Shown: positions 24,101 through 36,384 of the stretch, piece after piece | Numbering within the stretch: position 1 is the stretch's first letter | Layout: each line of letters starts with the position of its first letter | Source of the DNA: Owenia fusiformis | Lineage: Eukaryota > Annelida > Polychaeta > Sabellida > Oweniidae | Length of the DNA: 64,000 nt | Assembly (NCBI GenBank): GCA_903813345.2 | Contig: CAIIXF020000001.1 | Location: 53,153,885 to 53,217,884, forward strand | Reading direction: 5' to 3' | Translations under genes and position numbers: made by a program | Notes under the pieces: generated by a model | The model's database searches: none | The model's input: only the letters and a program-made list of their open reading frames with translations | What the model was told of the DNA's origin: nothing

Positions 24101-24990
24101 CTCTTCAAATATATGAGATATTGAAAAATTCCTAATATAGAATGGCCTAGAATGATAAACTAATGTTAATTTAAACGCAACTTGATGAAATTTCTGAAGT
24201 GTTTCAAGTATGGATAATACTATATGCCATCCATTATGTATGTGTTATCCTCCATTAGTCCATTAGTTTGAAATTAAACTAATTATGATTACCTGTTCAT
24301 GAGTTGTTGTATTGAGAACAAGAACGAGACTACCAGGGTCCGAGTACACCTTCAAGAAGCTTGTGAACACCCTCTGTATACCAAGCCCCCTAGGACAGTA
24401 ACATGAGTGTCACAGATTATTTTTAGTTCATTTGCTTGAATTTTATTACATAAAAAATCTTTCACTTTAAATCAAATGGGAGCCTTGCCCAAGTCGGTCT
24501 CTTACTTATCTTGATTTCTATTATGCAAGATAAAATAAGTAAAAAATACCGACTTTGGCAAGGGCAGCTAGGGATACACTGCTACATGTATTTCTACGCC
24601 ACATAATTTTCACAGTTCAAATTTTGGAAAGGCACCTGCCTCATACTTAAGCTGTAGCTACACACATGTTGACATTTTTAAATAAAATAACTTATTTTGT
24701 GTTCATCCTAAAGTGACTGAGAGCCATGTTGGTAAATATGAATTTCTTTATAAAGTAACATTAAGGGCACGAAGGGAGGCCAGGTGGTACAAGGGCTACA
24801 TTAAAAATAATCAAATTATCCAAAGGTAAAAGTATGGTTTTTAGGTAGAGCTATTGCAACCCAAAATCATCACGTTTGGCCCACCTTAAACTAAAACTTG
24901 GTGAATAAATGCATACCTTGCAGTAATCAAGAGACCATCGTTTTGGAACGCGTCAGCAAATATTTGATTTTCATAGTCCAAGGTCTTCAT
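18123..24990 (-). CDS. ERCC4: DNA repair endonuclease XPF
   Basis: Catalytic subunit of the XPF-ERCC1 nuclease, which cuts 5' of lesions in nucleotide excision repair and acts in crosslink repair. Coding exons, in order: 24917-24990, 24293-24389, 23919-24001, 23355-23688, 22953-23066, 22454-22602, 22034-22157, 21398-21652, 21075-21155, 20590-20676, 20051-20239, 19011-19529, 18486-18716, 18123-18377. Joined they give 863 residues (human 916). The start is ATG 24990; an in-frame TAG lies two codons before it. The N-terminal part is the degenerate SF2-helicase-like domain ([33 protein letters not shown]). The ERCC4 nuclease core is complete: D619 in [13 protein letters not shown], and V656-E-R-K with D663. 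The end ([15 protein letters not shown]) is the helix-hairpin-helix domain that pairs with ERCC1. The linker before the nuclease is shorter than in human. Confidence 0.96.
24481..24570. mobile_element. Short hairpin MITE (TAGCCTTGCC family)
   Basis: AGCCTTGCCCAAGTCGGT and ACCGACTTTGGCAAGGGC face each other, with a TTACTTATCTTG/CAAGATAAAATAAG block inside. It is a shorter relative of the element at 7227-7429. It lies in the first coding intron of ERCC4. Confidence 0.6.
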
Positions 24991-25129
24991 ATTCTAGTTG
25001 GCCACTGGGGATAAGTGCATGTCACTTTCACCTGTAATTAGATAATACAAAGAATGGGTTATCTAGTCACTTCATATAAACTAAAAAATAAAATATGCGC
25101 ACAATCACCATAATCATAGCACAATCATC

Positions 25130-25420
25130 CCAACTACATTCAATATTGTCATAGCACAATCATCCTGATACACACTGTACACAATGTTATAATAGCACAG
25201 TCATACTGATACACACTGCAAAATCATTGAGAAGCAGATACACATTTGCACAAATATAATCACAGCACAATCATCCCAATACACACTGCACACAATATTA
25301 TAATAGCACAGTCATACTGATACACACTAGTCAGCACAACCATGGAGTAGCAGAAACACATTTGCACAAATAGAATCACAGCATAATCATCCTTATACAC
25401 ACTGCCCACAATGTTAAAAC
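25130..25420. repeat. ~112-bp tandem repeat with GCACAATCAT blocks
   Basis: Nearly three imperfect copies of a ~112-bp unit containing GCACAATCATCC, ATACACACTGCACACAAT and TTTGCACAAATA. Each unit itself holds two related halves. Confidence 0.75.
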
Positions 25421-25861
25421 AACGCAGTCATACCATTAGCACAATCATCCTATTCCTAATACACACTGCACATAAACTTCAATCAACTGACATCTATTGG
25501 CCAACCTGGAAAACAGTTAGGCCACCATGTTTTCTGGAACATCTTGATATGTTGCACAAAATGCCTAATGGTATCATTACATTCATCCCAATTAATATAC
25601 ATTGCATACGAAACCTTAACACACACATTGAGATTCTATTGATACTGATGTAAGCTTAGAAACATTACTAAAAATTAAAAAGCAAAATAAATTGGCAGAA
25701 ATTTGTCCCATTATTGTTTTTGTGAAATAAATCATGCCTTCATCCCGGTCCTCTTTCAAAACAAAGTGACCGATACTTTCAATTTAAACTTTCATTTCAA
25801 TATGCTCAAAATGACTAGATAGTATCATATTATGCTTAAATCCTACAATAAATGTGTATCT

Positions 25862-25905
25862 ACATACCGGGCAACTTTTACTTCCGGGTTATGACAACTA
25901 GGATA
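25862..25905 (-). promoter_or_regulatory. Putative ERCC4 promoter patch
   Basis: On the minus strand a consensus ETS site (CCCGGAAGT, at 25880-25888) lies in a locally GC-richer stretch about 0.9 kb before the ERCC4 ATG. It may serve one or both of the divergent genes. Evidence is the motif and position only. Confidence 0.35.
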
Positions 25906-26792
25906 AGATGAAACGAAATCATTATTGTAAATAAATCTGTTGAGTCAATAGTCGGCTCCAGACCCTTACACTCAATGCGCACATTATTTATTAACATGTT
26001 ATTGACATTTGCTAGGTAGCTTGTAAATATGAAGGCTTCTACGAACGAATAGCAGTCTCTCGATTATTAACCTCAGAACTATAACATACCTGTATACAAT
26101 GTGAGCCTGTATTGATTACTAGAAATAAGATTAATTTATAGCATAATAAAATCGAGCAAGCTCCAACGTCTACAAGGTCTATCACTAAAATTTGATACTG
26201 AACATATGAATAAAACTATAAACTGCAGTTTTGAAAGTAATGGAAGATCAACTTTGGCTCGGGGTACTGAGGGAAGAGAATCTAGGCAATTGCCACATTG
26301 ATGATTGGTGAATTACGTCCTCCATTGCTTGCCACTTGGAATAGTGACTTCGCTGGGTAATCGGTTAAAGCCACAGGTAAGCAAGAACATTCCAAGAATA
26401 TTCTCAGTGACCTAGCTTGCTAAATCAATTTCGGAGGGTCGAACACACCAAATTCAATAGTTACAATGTACGTTTTGGTGGCAGCGTTTGGATCTGAATA
26501 GGCCTAGTAAAGACGACGCTATCAACTACATGTAGAGTATATTATATGGTCTTGGAATGTGTTGATGAACTATTTTGAAACGCATTTCAAATTTTTTTTT
26601 ACTTGCATTGTCCAGTATTTCGCCTGTCTTTTCAGCTTTTATGTGGATTAATATGGACTACAGCTGAAACAATTGCAATCTTATTAAACTTAGAGCGTAA
26701 GCCTATACGAAGACGATGGCAACTCGGTACATGAGATCTAACTTGACATGCATCTAAAGTTTGTTCTAGCTCTTTGGCTCATTTCAGATATC

Positions 26793-29700
26793 ATGGGTAG
26801 TGGAGCATCTACAACCACCTCAAGGCCCTCAACAGCTGGAGCAGGTTGGCACTCTTTGGCCACCCAGAGGCAGAACGTGTACGAGTCATCCTCAACTCGA
26901 CCAAGTACAGCTCCTGTCCAAAATTGTGCTAGTGGATATACAATGAGTGCCACGGGGTACCCGATAGATCGTCAATATCTGCAGGCTCATTCTCCACGAA
27001 ATCAGCAACAGCAGCAAACATTTCAAAATCAAGCACAGCAGCCAATGGGTCACCATTATCATCAAACAACCGCACATGCAATGGTCGCCCCACCACCTTA
27101 CACACCACACGGACCTCCAGCTTATACACACACTGCCGAGAGGCCCGTCCCTCAGCCCCGCCGTGCTCCACCACCGACAGCTCCTGACAGTGAAAGCACG
27201 GTCAATTTACGTGCTGCTCAAGAACTTTCTAGGCGCAATGAAGTTTCGTCTATTGATAGACACCACAATACTGAACCAAGCCAACAAAGACAAGGTATAA
27301 AATACACTGATGATCCGCTCGATTAGGCTGGTTACCGAAACGGTTCGTTTTGGTAACAAAATGTTGGAACATTTCACACGTTGTAGGCAGAATTCCCACG
27401 ACATTTTTACACAAACGTGTATCAGTATCATATGTTTAAGAAAATGTACATATGTGCGAACAAATAGTTCAGAAGACAACAGAATCGTCGATTTAATTCT
27501 TCACTTAAGTTACATAAACGGTTTTTCGAAAAACAGTAAGATGTGGACTTTTAACCCAAATCGTTTATGTAACTTAAGTGAGGAATTTAATCGACGATTC
27601 TGTTGTCTTCTGAGCTATTTTTTCGCAAACACGAACTTTTTCTAAAACATATGATACTGATACACGTTTGTGAGAAAAAACGTCGTGGGGATTCTGCCTA
27701 AAACGCGTGAAATAAGGAAAAAAGAAAAATCGTTCCTTCGACGTTCTGACATTTTGTTACCAAAACGATCCGTTTCGGTAACCAGCGTAATCGAGTGGAT
27801 CACCAGTGAAATAGAACGATGCGTCTCCAGCTCTTTTCATTGATTTTTATAATTACAGCAAACCATTTTACCCAAACTTATTTCCATAATTGCGCATAAT
27901 ATGATGAATAATACCGTTAATAATTGTTTGCCTGGGTGTGTCATTTAACTTTGGCGAGCATTGCAATACTACCATCTGATTATATCTCTTGGATATTTTA
28001 TGAGTGGACAAGCAATGGGTAACATTTGAAAACACTAAAGCCGCATGATTTCAAACTTGTAAATAATGTTAAAAACAAGTTTTAAATGCCCACTGTACAT
28101 AACGCTTTCAAAGAGAAAGTATTACCCATATTCTTTATCTACAGACATAGTGACGATTTGCAATTTAGTTTCAGTGCCAAATGTTCCGGTTAGGTTCAGT
28201 AGGGATAGGTCTACTGTGCAGGTTGGAACCAAGATCTACAATGATCCATGGATGGTTTGGAAATCTGGAAACAATGATTATGATACGTCTTGTGATAAAA
28301 TGATTGCATCTTTAATGCAGATTGATGAGATACTACAGGTAAATTCTCTTCTTGCTTGAAGAAAACATTGTTTATTATCGTAGCCAATTATATCATATTC
28401 TATGCAAATTTGGTCGAATTTACAATTTTCGAAAACTAGTGCTCGTACGTATTTTAAAAGTACATGTAAAAATATTGTATTTTTGATGCCAAGAGGACAA
28501 TGTCTTTGAAAAAGTATGTTGGTGTGTTCATTTCACCCTCAATATCATCGAGTCCAACCAAATAATTGATGACTTTTTGAATAAACTTTTCTAAGAGATA
28601 ATAAAGATACGCCGTCTTTGTGGTCAGAAAATACTCGTAATCCAAAGTAAATCTTCTAAAATTGTTAGCGATAACATACAGTGTACGTGGCTCCTTCAAG
28701 GCATATATATTATATTTTCAGAGAATAACAGAGATTCAAAGTAACTGTGCATACAATCTGTCTGAATATGGACCCCATGACGTATACGATGATCCAAAGA
28801 TTCGTAGCACCGTGTCACAGCTGACTGAACTACAGCAACATATTGGCCAGCTGAAAGAAAAATTAACACCCAGGGTACAACACTAGGAATTAAAACTTTA
28901 TAATGATGGGTTTTATTAGTAGTTTTGGGATTTTATGTTCTAGTTAAATTTGACTGATTTTAGATTATACATGTGACACTACTTAACAATTTATCGTTCC
29001 AGAGTCAACGATACCCATCTCCTGAATTGACTCCTCCTAAGGTAGATGAAACAAGTGATGAAATGGCTACAAGACATGAACAGGTATAAACCCCCGGGGT
29101 ATAAACCGAATTACAAAGATGTTTGAATGAAAGTGTCACAAATGTCAATAACCCTGTTCAAAAGTTCATAATTCAAAATATCAATCAAAATAGGCTAGCA
29201 ATTGGATTTTCCTGATTTAAAACAGACTAACTTGACGTTGATTGAATTCGTTGCTTTTTTACTTATTCGTTATTGTTATTGTAACAATGATATTAGGAAT
29301 GGGATGCAGCGGAGACCAGTTTTGTCAACGATATGAGTGGCATCAGAGGTCAACTTATACCTAGTCAAGTGAAGGCTGAACTGATGAATCAACAAACCAT
29401 GCTTGATCACCTCTGGATGCGCCAAATGATGGAACGGTGGGTGACTTTGGACTAATTACGTCTAGAAATAGTTGTCACTGTTAAACTTCTATCACATTAT
29501 GGACTGGAAGTCAAATTTTTAATGTAACATTTTGTTCATTTTGACTGAGGTGTCCTATGTGATATCGGATCTTGATATTCGATTCTTTAAAGATGAAGAC
29601 ACGAAGTTATTTGACAATTTATTTATGCCTTGGTCCATGGGTAGGGGTGTTTGTTTCCTTATCACTGGTTAAGTTTTTTTAACAACGTTCTAACTGTGTT

Positions 29701-32700
29701 TATATCCTAATCCAATTACGAAGTACTGATACTGTTTTTACATAATATGATCTAACATACCCGTTATGAAGCACTTACTGTCCTTACATTTATTTTATTT
29801 ATTGTACTTTATGACCACCCTGTATATCACGTGCATATGATAATCTGCTGTAATATTACTGTAAAACTGTTGTACTGTATTGGTGATATTTCTCAAGGTG
29901 GTGGTTACGCCAGAAGGCAAGACAACAACGCAGAGCTATGGGTCTTGAGGTCCCTGACACTGATGATGAGATGTCTTCTTCTGAAGAGGAGTTTGAAAGT
30001 GATGAAACGGATGATGAAGATGCAGATTTAGAAGGTACAATTCATGCATTTAGTCCATAATCAGAAAATCAGATGTAAAGTCCACCGTGTCATTTCTGTC
30101 AGGGTAAGAAGGACCTGACCATTTATTTCCATTCATGGAGAGTATCGTCGTCTCATATGCGATATTATTGTATGTTAATTTCAGGACAACGACGCCAGAA
30201 TCATGATGAAATGACACAACCAACATCAGCAGCTACTGATATTTCTGCACAGCTTCAAGGTTTTCTTAAAAGTCATGGTATAAGCTCAACAACTCCACTT
30301 GTACCACAACAGAAAGCAGACACAACTGCAACACATTCACATTCTTCTCAAACATTTAGAAATGTACGTGATCAACAATCTCAATCAAAATTGGACACAA
30401 ATCTCGGAAGCACTCAAACACAAGGAATGCAAAGTAAAATCCCTCCATTGGCAGCACTTGATGGAAAACATAATGTTTTCCGTGCAAATAATAGTCATGT
30501 TCCGGCCAACGGAAACAATGACACCATGAGAGCATTGGGACAAACTCGTGATGATTTATCTGAGTCTGATGACGAGGTACCAGAAATCTTTAATAGTTCT
30601 ACCAATCAAGCAAAGACTGGCCCTGATGATGACTGGGACATCCCTGGAATGGGCTCAAAAACAGCAGCACTTAGTGCTAACGTCCCCAATGACAAATCAT
30701 TTGAAAATACAATCGGGAATGATAGTCTTGTAAGGGATGGTCCTTCGCATGAATTATCGAAAATAGATCCAGCGATTTCTAAAGACCCCTCTAATTTAAA
30801 TAATCGATCAAAGTACATGAAATATGCCAGACAAAAAACTGACAGTGACAGTGATGGTGAAGATGATAAGCATAGTAAAAAGCTATTTGATGCAATTCAT
30901 ATAACCCCACCGATAAGTTCAGTTGGAAATGACAATGATAAGGATGCTAGGCCTAGTGTGATTGAAATCAGTGATACAGAAAGTGACAGTGAAACTACAG
31001 ATACGGACGGTGAACAACTTGCCACCTTAAAACAACAAATGTCTTCTATCAAATCCGAGCCTGAACAACATAGGGAGCAAAACGATAAAGAAAACATCGA
31101 TGACGAGATTGTAAGTACTTTTTATGTTTTTTACGATTTAATAGACTAGTTCAAAATCTTTGACACTCAAATTTTTTATTAGAAATCACAAAGGCCAACG
31201 TAAACCTAACGACATCATGAGTGTACAATTTGCTAGAAGAAATCACGCCAGTGGCCAGGTGGCTAGCTTTTAATTTTATACTACTTGGCCCATAGTCCAT
31301 CTCCAAGAGCTACCTTTCATAGTCCTATAATACCCCGATTTACAATGTTTGATAACCGCGTACATCCCAAATAGTGTACACCTCTATTCTTGACACTATT
31401 GTCAATGCTTCTGTGTTTTTCAGCCTGAAGACGATGGCGAATATTCCGATGATTTTGACAGTGATGATCAATCTACGTTATTAGCTCTGAAGGTATTTCA
31501 TTGCTAATATAAACTTCCAATACATTTTAAGCTGTTCATTATAAGCTAGTTTTTGGATTTTCCCTTTTAAACTTATCTGAAAGATAAATTATAGAATTTT
31601 ATCTTGTTAGGCTTGAAGATTATGGTTTTAATAGTATTCCAATATATTTATAGACTGTATTAATGTCATGTTTGTTCCAGCCCAAAAAGAAGAGAGGATT
31701 GAAATCTGCTGTGATAAGATCCTTAGCAGTGAAGTTTTTCCAGCCTGGGAACAAAACTATGAAACCAGAAGAATTCAAGGAGTTGATGAGAAAGACTAGA
31801 GAGGAAAGGGATTTTGAGGTAGAAAACACTGATTGATGGCTAATCAAATTGTATCTTGAAACACCATTCGTATTATTGCATTGGTTTTGTTTCTCATATA
31901 TGAAGGCACGTGCGTCCATATGAGCCTGATTACTCTCAGTAAAAGCCTCAATGAATGGGCGTTAGTAGGAATTGAAATTACTATATACAAAGTTAATAAG
32001 TCTCCCCGAGTTCAGAAATACACGCTGTTCGATCATGACCAAAAATTGAGTAAATCGTAATTGAGAAACACACGAATAAAACACAATAAACATATCAACC
32101 AGGAATGACTACTATCAAAATTAAACATGAATATACACATTGTATTATATGTATAGTATACAGTATATTATTTTATGTGCATTGATTACCCATTTCAGCA
32201 ACCCAATTCATGCAGCAGCTCAACTGCAACCACAGCATCTATTGAAAGCAAAGACTCGTGTACAGATCCACCAGAAATAGACTCGGTAAGAAGTATGATT
32301 TAATATGCTTGAATAAAAGTTTTAGGCCCCAAATCTTAAAATCAGGGCCCACTTTCTTTAAAAAAAACTAATGGCAATTTATGCCAGTTTGTTACCTAAA
32401 ATGCCCAATTTATGTAGGGAGAAGCATAGTTTTTTTAAAAAAGCCAAAACTAGCAATTGTATCCACTCACATTCGTCTTTACTCCACAGGATGTAAACAG
32501 CGCAGACGATAAGTTTATCCAGACGGTAGTATACCAAAATTCAACTGGTGAAATAGATCCATTTGATGCCCGACATTTGCTGAGGCAACATCTAAAAGAG
32601 AACGCTGCTCTGAAGAAATTAAATGCATTACAGAAAAAACGTCACGATGAAGCTCTTAAATTAAAATTAGGTCAGATGAGACCTGGTTTTGAAAATAATG

Positions 32701-33857
32701 AAGCTAGTGATGAACAGGAAGACACTGTTGGGGAAATAGATGATGACACTAAACAGGTAAACATTAAACAACATTATGCATGGGTATTAGCGTGTCTGCC
32801 GTTTTTCTAAATGACGATTTCGGGATATTTAAAAATATTTTTGTCGGGATTGTTCTTAATTATAGTTATGTATTGGCTTACAGGAACTGCAGGTGATAGA
32901 AAATCGTATTTGCAAAGAAGTGACTGAATTGCCCAATCTGTCGGACCACGAGCTTCGACGTTTGTTAGAGAAATACAGAGAACAAGAGAAAATGCTTTTG
33001 AGCAGACGGCGTGAAGAAAAAGACAGAAACCAAGACAAGTTGAAACGTATGCTTGCCGAGAAAAAGCGACAAGAAAATGAAGTAAGCAATAAATGTGATA
33101 ACGTTATACTTAGGCTACTATCATGAGAAATAACGGCCTTCTATGAAACGTTCCTTCCTTGAAATACATCTTGTTGAAAAACAGAAAGATATGGTATCAG
33201 GCCTATACATGTTATACTAGCCGCTTGAGCTTAGTTGTATTTTTATTTTGAAGGAGTTAAAATTAGAAAAGACAAAACGCTCCACCGCAAGTCTTAGTTA
33301 CTGTATATCAGTATACAGTATAGCTCAAGCTGTGAATTAAACTAAAATCAATTTTATAGAAACTGAACCAACTGGATGAGGAATTCTATAAGGATCTCAA
33401 AACTAAACAAGAGAGGCAAAAGCTGACCGAAGAGGATCTTCAGCAATTGATCAAGGAGCACCTGTCAAGAACAGAAAAGTTAAAGCATTCAAGGGCCCTA
33501 GAGAGAGACTCACACCAGGTATGCAGACCTATGCAGCCCCAGATCGTGCTTCTATGTGAGAAATGGGGAGCAAAAAAGTCACATCTTTTATTTACTAGTA
33601 TCTAGGGTCAATTTTGAAGGTTAATCTCATTGATGTAAATTGTCTTCAATGTTGTCCAAATTAATTGCAATGAAGTAATTTGATCCAGATGAGCAGTCAT
33701 ATTTTGACATTGTTTTTTATTTCTGTAGCGTAAACTTGAGGCGAAGTTAGCAGAGCGAAGAAGGAAACAAAAGCAAACCAATCAAGAAGCAGAACAGCAG
33801 AAACAAATAAAGATGTCTAAAAGACGAAATAGAAACAATTCAGATGATGAACGTTAA
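26793..33857 (+). CDS. Unrecognised 1049-residue protein with PPxY, PTAP and coiled-coil parts
   Basis: I do not recognise this gene. Exons: 26793-27294, 28175-28338, 28722-28874, 29003-29083, 29297-29436, 29898-30034, 30185-31110, 31424-31492, 31681-31818, 32199-32285, 32490-32756, 32884-33081, 33360-33518, 33729-33857; all GT-AG and in frame. The start MGSGAS fits an N-myristoylation site and has a good Kozak context; an in-frame ATG at 26748 would instead add a short hydrophobic lead. Residues 1-167 are P/Q/S-rich with PPPY (100-103), PPAY (108-111) and PTAP (128-131). Exons 6 and 7 are acidic and S/D-rich, with VIEISD (651-656, SUMO-interacting type), IKSE (681-684) and a KEN. Exon 9 is basic. 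From about residue 820 to the end the sequence is K/R/E/Q-rich and probably coiled coil. It may be a scaffold; that is inference. Confidence 0.85.
27305..27808. mobile_element. 504-bp hairpin (foldback) MITE in intron 1 of the unknown gene
   Basis: Two imperfect inverted arms, 27305-27520 and 27562-27808, with a ~41-nt loop. The ends read CACTGATGATCC and GGATCACCAGTG; inner matches include GGTTACCGAAACGGTTCG against its inverse, and CACTTAAGTTACATAAACG against CGTTTATGTAACTTAAGTG at the loop. No transposase. It starts 10 bp after the exon 1 splice donor and fills more than half of the intron, so the pre-mRNA could form a stem of over 200 bp. Confidence 0.88.
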
Positions 33858-34100
33858 TGATCTAACAGTGGCTCGGCCCACGGGGCTCAGCATTTCATGG
33901 TCTTTGGTACAACATATTGGACATTCAAAATATTGACATTTAAAAACGTTATACTGAATGAGGACCATGACTGAATTATTAGTGTAATAAAATAAAAAGC
34001 TAATAAAATAGAATTTGAATTTTAAAACTAATACCCTTTTAACTGTGAAGCCTCAGCTCGCATTTTCTTCAATTTTGAACCAAATTGTTACCAAATTGTT
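33858..34100. other. 3' end of the unknown gene
   Basis: Probable 3' UTR with overlapping AATAAA hexamers at 33986 and 33991, about 130 nt after the stop. No other feature before the foldback cluster. Confidence 0.6.
33986..33996 (+). terminator. Poly(A) signals of the unknown gene
   Basis: Two overlapping AATAAA hexamers 129-139 nt after the stop codon, in an AT-rich tail. Confidence 0.6.
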
Positions 34101-34186
34101 ATGGCGGCCGTAAAATTGCCATGGTCAAATGCCAATGGCGTAACTACATGAACGCAAAGTACGCACACGGGTAGCATACACTCAAC

Positions 34187-36043
34187 GTTCACACCAATGG
34201 CGCTTTGATGGCGCTTTAAAGCGGCTTGTAAAGCGGCACCAAAGCGTAACGAAGCTTGATTAAAGCGGCGGGGTCGTAATAGGTCTTTGAAAAGCTCGGA
34301 GTAAAGCGGGATATTCGGCAAGAGCGCCAAAAAATTTTAAAGCTACGTTCACACCAACGGCGAATGCCACGCTTTAAATCGGCGAGCAAAGCGCCGTCAT
34401 TTTTGTCATTTTTGTTCATACCAACGGTGCTTTGATGGCGCTTTAAAGCGGCTTGTAAAGCGGCACCAAAGCGTAACAAAGCTTGATTAAAGCGTCGGGG
34501 TCGTAATAGGTCGTAGAAAAGCTCGAAGTAAAGTGGGATATTCGGCAAGAGCGCCAACAAATTTTAAACTGTTCAAAAATTTTGGGCGCTCTGTTACGAA
34601 TTGATTAAAGCGCCGAGAGCGTATCAAAGCTTAACAAACCATAACAAAGCTCAGAAAAGCTTGATCCAAAGCGTAGGAAAACAAAGCTCTAATAGGTTCC
34701 TCACGCTTTGATCCCGCTTTGACCAGGCTTTGTTACGCTTGAAATCACGCTTTGATAAGCTTTGATAAGCATTATTACGCTTTGAGGCGATTATGACGCT
34801 TTAAATCAGGCTCTGATACGATTGCCAAGCTTTGGTGTGCATTGTTACGCTCTGTTAAGTTTTGTCAAGCATTGGAAAATGTCGAGATCGACGATTTCAT
34901 GCCGCTTTTGATCCAATTACTATATAGAGATGCAGTAGATCCATAAAACCATTGCATCTTTGACTCGAGAACACGATGGCAGAACAACAAGATCCAGAAA
35001 TTCCAGATGGACCAGAGCATGACCTATCTAAAGAAGACATGATGTTTGTCGCACGGCGTGATATAGCGTGTGGAAACTTGTCAAGTGTAACAAAGCCTAG
35101 CAAAACGTTTCAATCCTTGATTAAAGCGTCTCAATACGTTGGAAAGCTTGAGAGTCCTTCATGAAAGTGTAACAAAGAGTGTCAGATATTGATGAAAGCG
35201 TCTGACCTCGTGTCAGATCTTCATGCCAAATCGTAGCAAATCTTGAGACATCTTAACGAAGCGTGTCAAGTGGTAATAGACCGTGAAGAGACTGGGGTCC
35301 CCGCTTTGAGCCAAGCTCTGTTAAGCTTTCCTACGCTTTGGGTCAAGCTTTGTTGAGTTCTGTTACTGTTTTTTAAGCTTTGATACGCTCTCGGCGCTTT
35401 AATCAATTCGTAACAGAGCGCCCTCCGAGCTTTTCCACGACCTATTACGACCCCGACGCTTTAATCAAGCTTTGTTACGCTTTGGTGCCGCTTTACAAGC
35501 CGCTTTAAAGCGCCATCAAAGCGCCGTTGGTGCGAACGTAGCTTGAACAGTTTAAATTTTTAGTGCTCTTGCCGAATATCCCGCTTAACTCCGAGCTTTT
35601 CTACTACCTATTACGACCCTGACTCTTTAATCAAACTTTGTTACGCTTTGGTGTCGCTTTACAAGCCGCTTTAAAGCGCCATCAAAGCGGCGTTGGTGTG
35701 AACCTAGCTTCAACTGTTTAAAAATTTTGGGCGCTCTGTTACGAATTGATTAAAGCGCCAAGAGCGTATCAAAGCTGAACAAACCGTAACAAAGCTCAGA
35801 AAAGCTTTACCCAAAGCGTAGGAAAGCTTAACAGAGCTTGGTTCAAAGCGGGGACCCCAGTCTCTTCACGGTCTGTTACCACTTTACACGTATCGTTAAG
35901 ATGTCTCAAGGTTTGCTACGATCTAGCATGAAGATCTGATACGAGGTCAGACGCTTTCATCAATATCTGACACTCTTTGTTACGCTTTCATGAAGGACTC
36001 TCAAGCTTTCCAACAAATTGAGACGCTTTAATCACGGGGTACC
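34187..36043. mobile_element. Nested foldback element built of AAAGC-rich inverted and direct repeats
   Basis: A 1.86-kb mosaic. Unit A (GGCGCTTTAAAGCGGCTTGT, then CACCAAAGCGTAAC) occurs directly at 34187 and 34414 and inverted at about 35425-35535 and 35566-35712. Unit B (TTTTGGGCGCTCTGTTACGA) is direct at about 34575 and 35722 and inverted near 35300-35430. A third pair, about 35119-35345 against 35810-36035, forms long inverted arms. The base pattern, with AAAGC or GCTTT every 10-15 bp, differs sharply from neighbours. Several foldback insertions may be nested. No transposase is seen. A stretch near 34900-35080 looks like unrelated captured DNA. Confidence 0.85.
34976..35164 (+). other. 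Possible captured gene fragment inside the foldback element
   Basis: A 62-codon frame beginning ATGGCAGAACAACAAGATCC sits in a short non-repetitive patch between foldback arms. The first ~34 residues (MAEQQDPEIPDGPEHDLSKE, then DMMFVARR) look like an acidic protein start; from about 35085 the frame runs into arm repeat. It may be a captured first exon or chance; I recognise no family. Confidence 0.25.
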
Positions 36044-36384
36044 ATCGAATAATTTTGGCAACGTACCGGAGAACGACATTTTACTTAGAAATGGCAATAA
36101 TTTAGCACAATATATTTTTTAACTAGAGTTCTATTTTGATTTTGACAAAAGTAAGTATTCCATGCAATAACTATTTCATTCATGAGTTTGTAGGAATTCT
36201 GTTGGAACCCAGTTCTGATCAAGTACGAAGTTATTGAAATCGGCGCAGACGGACTTTACTCCGAAAGATGGTTTTTCGATTATAACTTTTCACAACATTT
36301 AAGTATAGACTTTTGAAAAAAGTACAGAATAGTCCTTATACTTTTGAATAATTCTGTTATTTCTGATTCACACGACTCTGATTT

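Larger units (their letters stand above)
24991..26792. other. Head-to-head spacer between ERCC4 and the unknown 14-exon gene
   Basis: Both genes start outwards from this 1.8-kb stretch. ERCC4 has an acceptor-like site shortly before its ATG (ctaattacag on the minus strand, near 25030-25041), so part of its leader is probably spliced. The stretch holds a tandem repeat (25130-25420) and a GC-richer promoter-like patch near 25860-25910. No other gene is seen. Confidence 0.6.

Noticed and set aside
26793-33857. Unknown gene as an old retroviral Gag or domesticated transposon
   Set aside because: The late-domain-type motifs recall Gag, but there are 14 exons with varied phases, no zinc knuckle or major homology region, and no reverse transcriptase or LTRs beside it.
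34088-34560. Frames with PNIPLYSELF and RFNQASLRFG in the minus strand
   Set aside because: Both come from the direct copies of the foldback arm unit; no family features.
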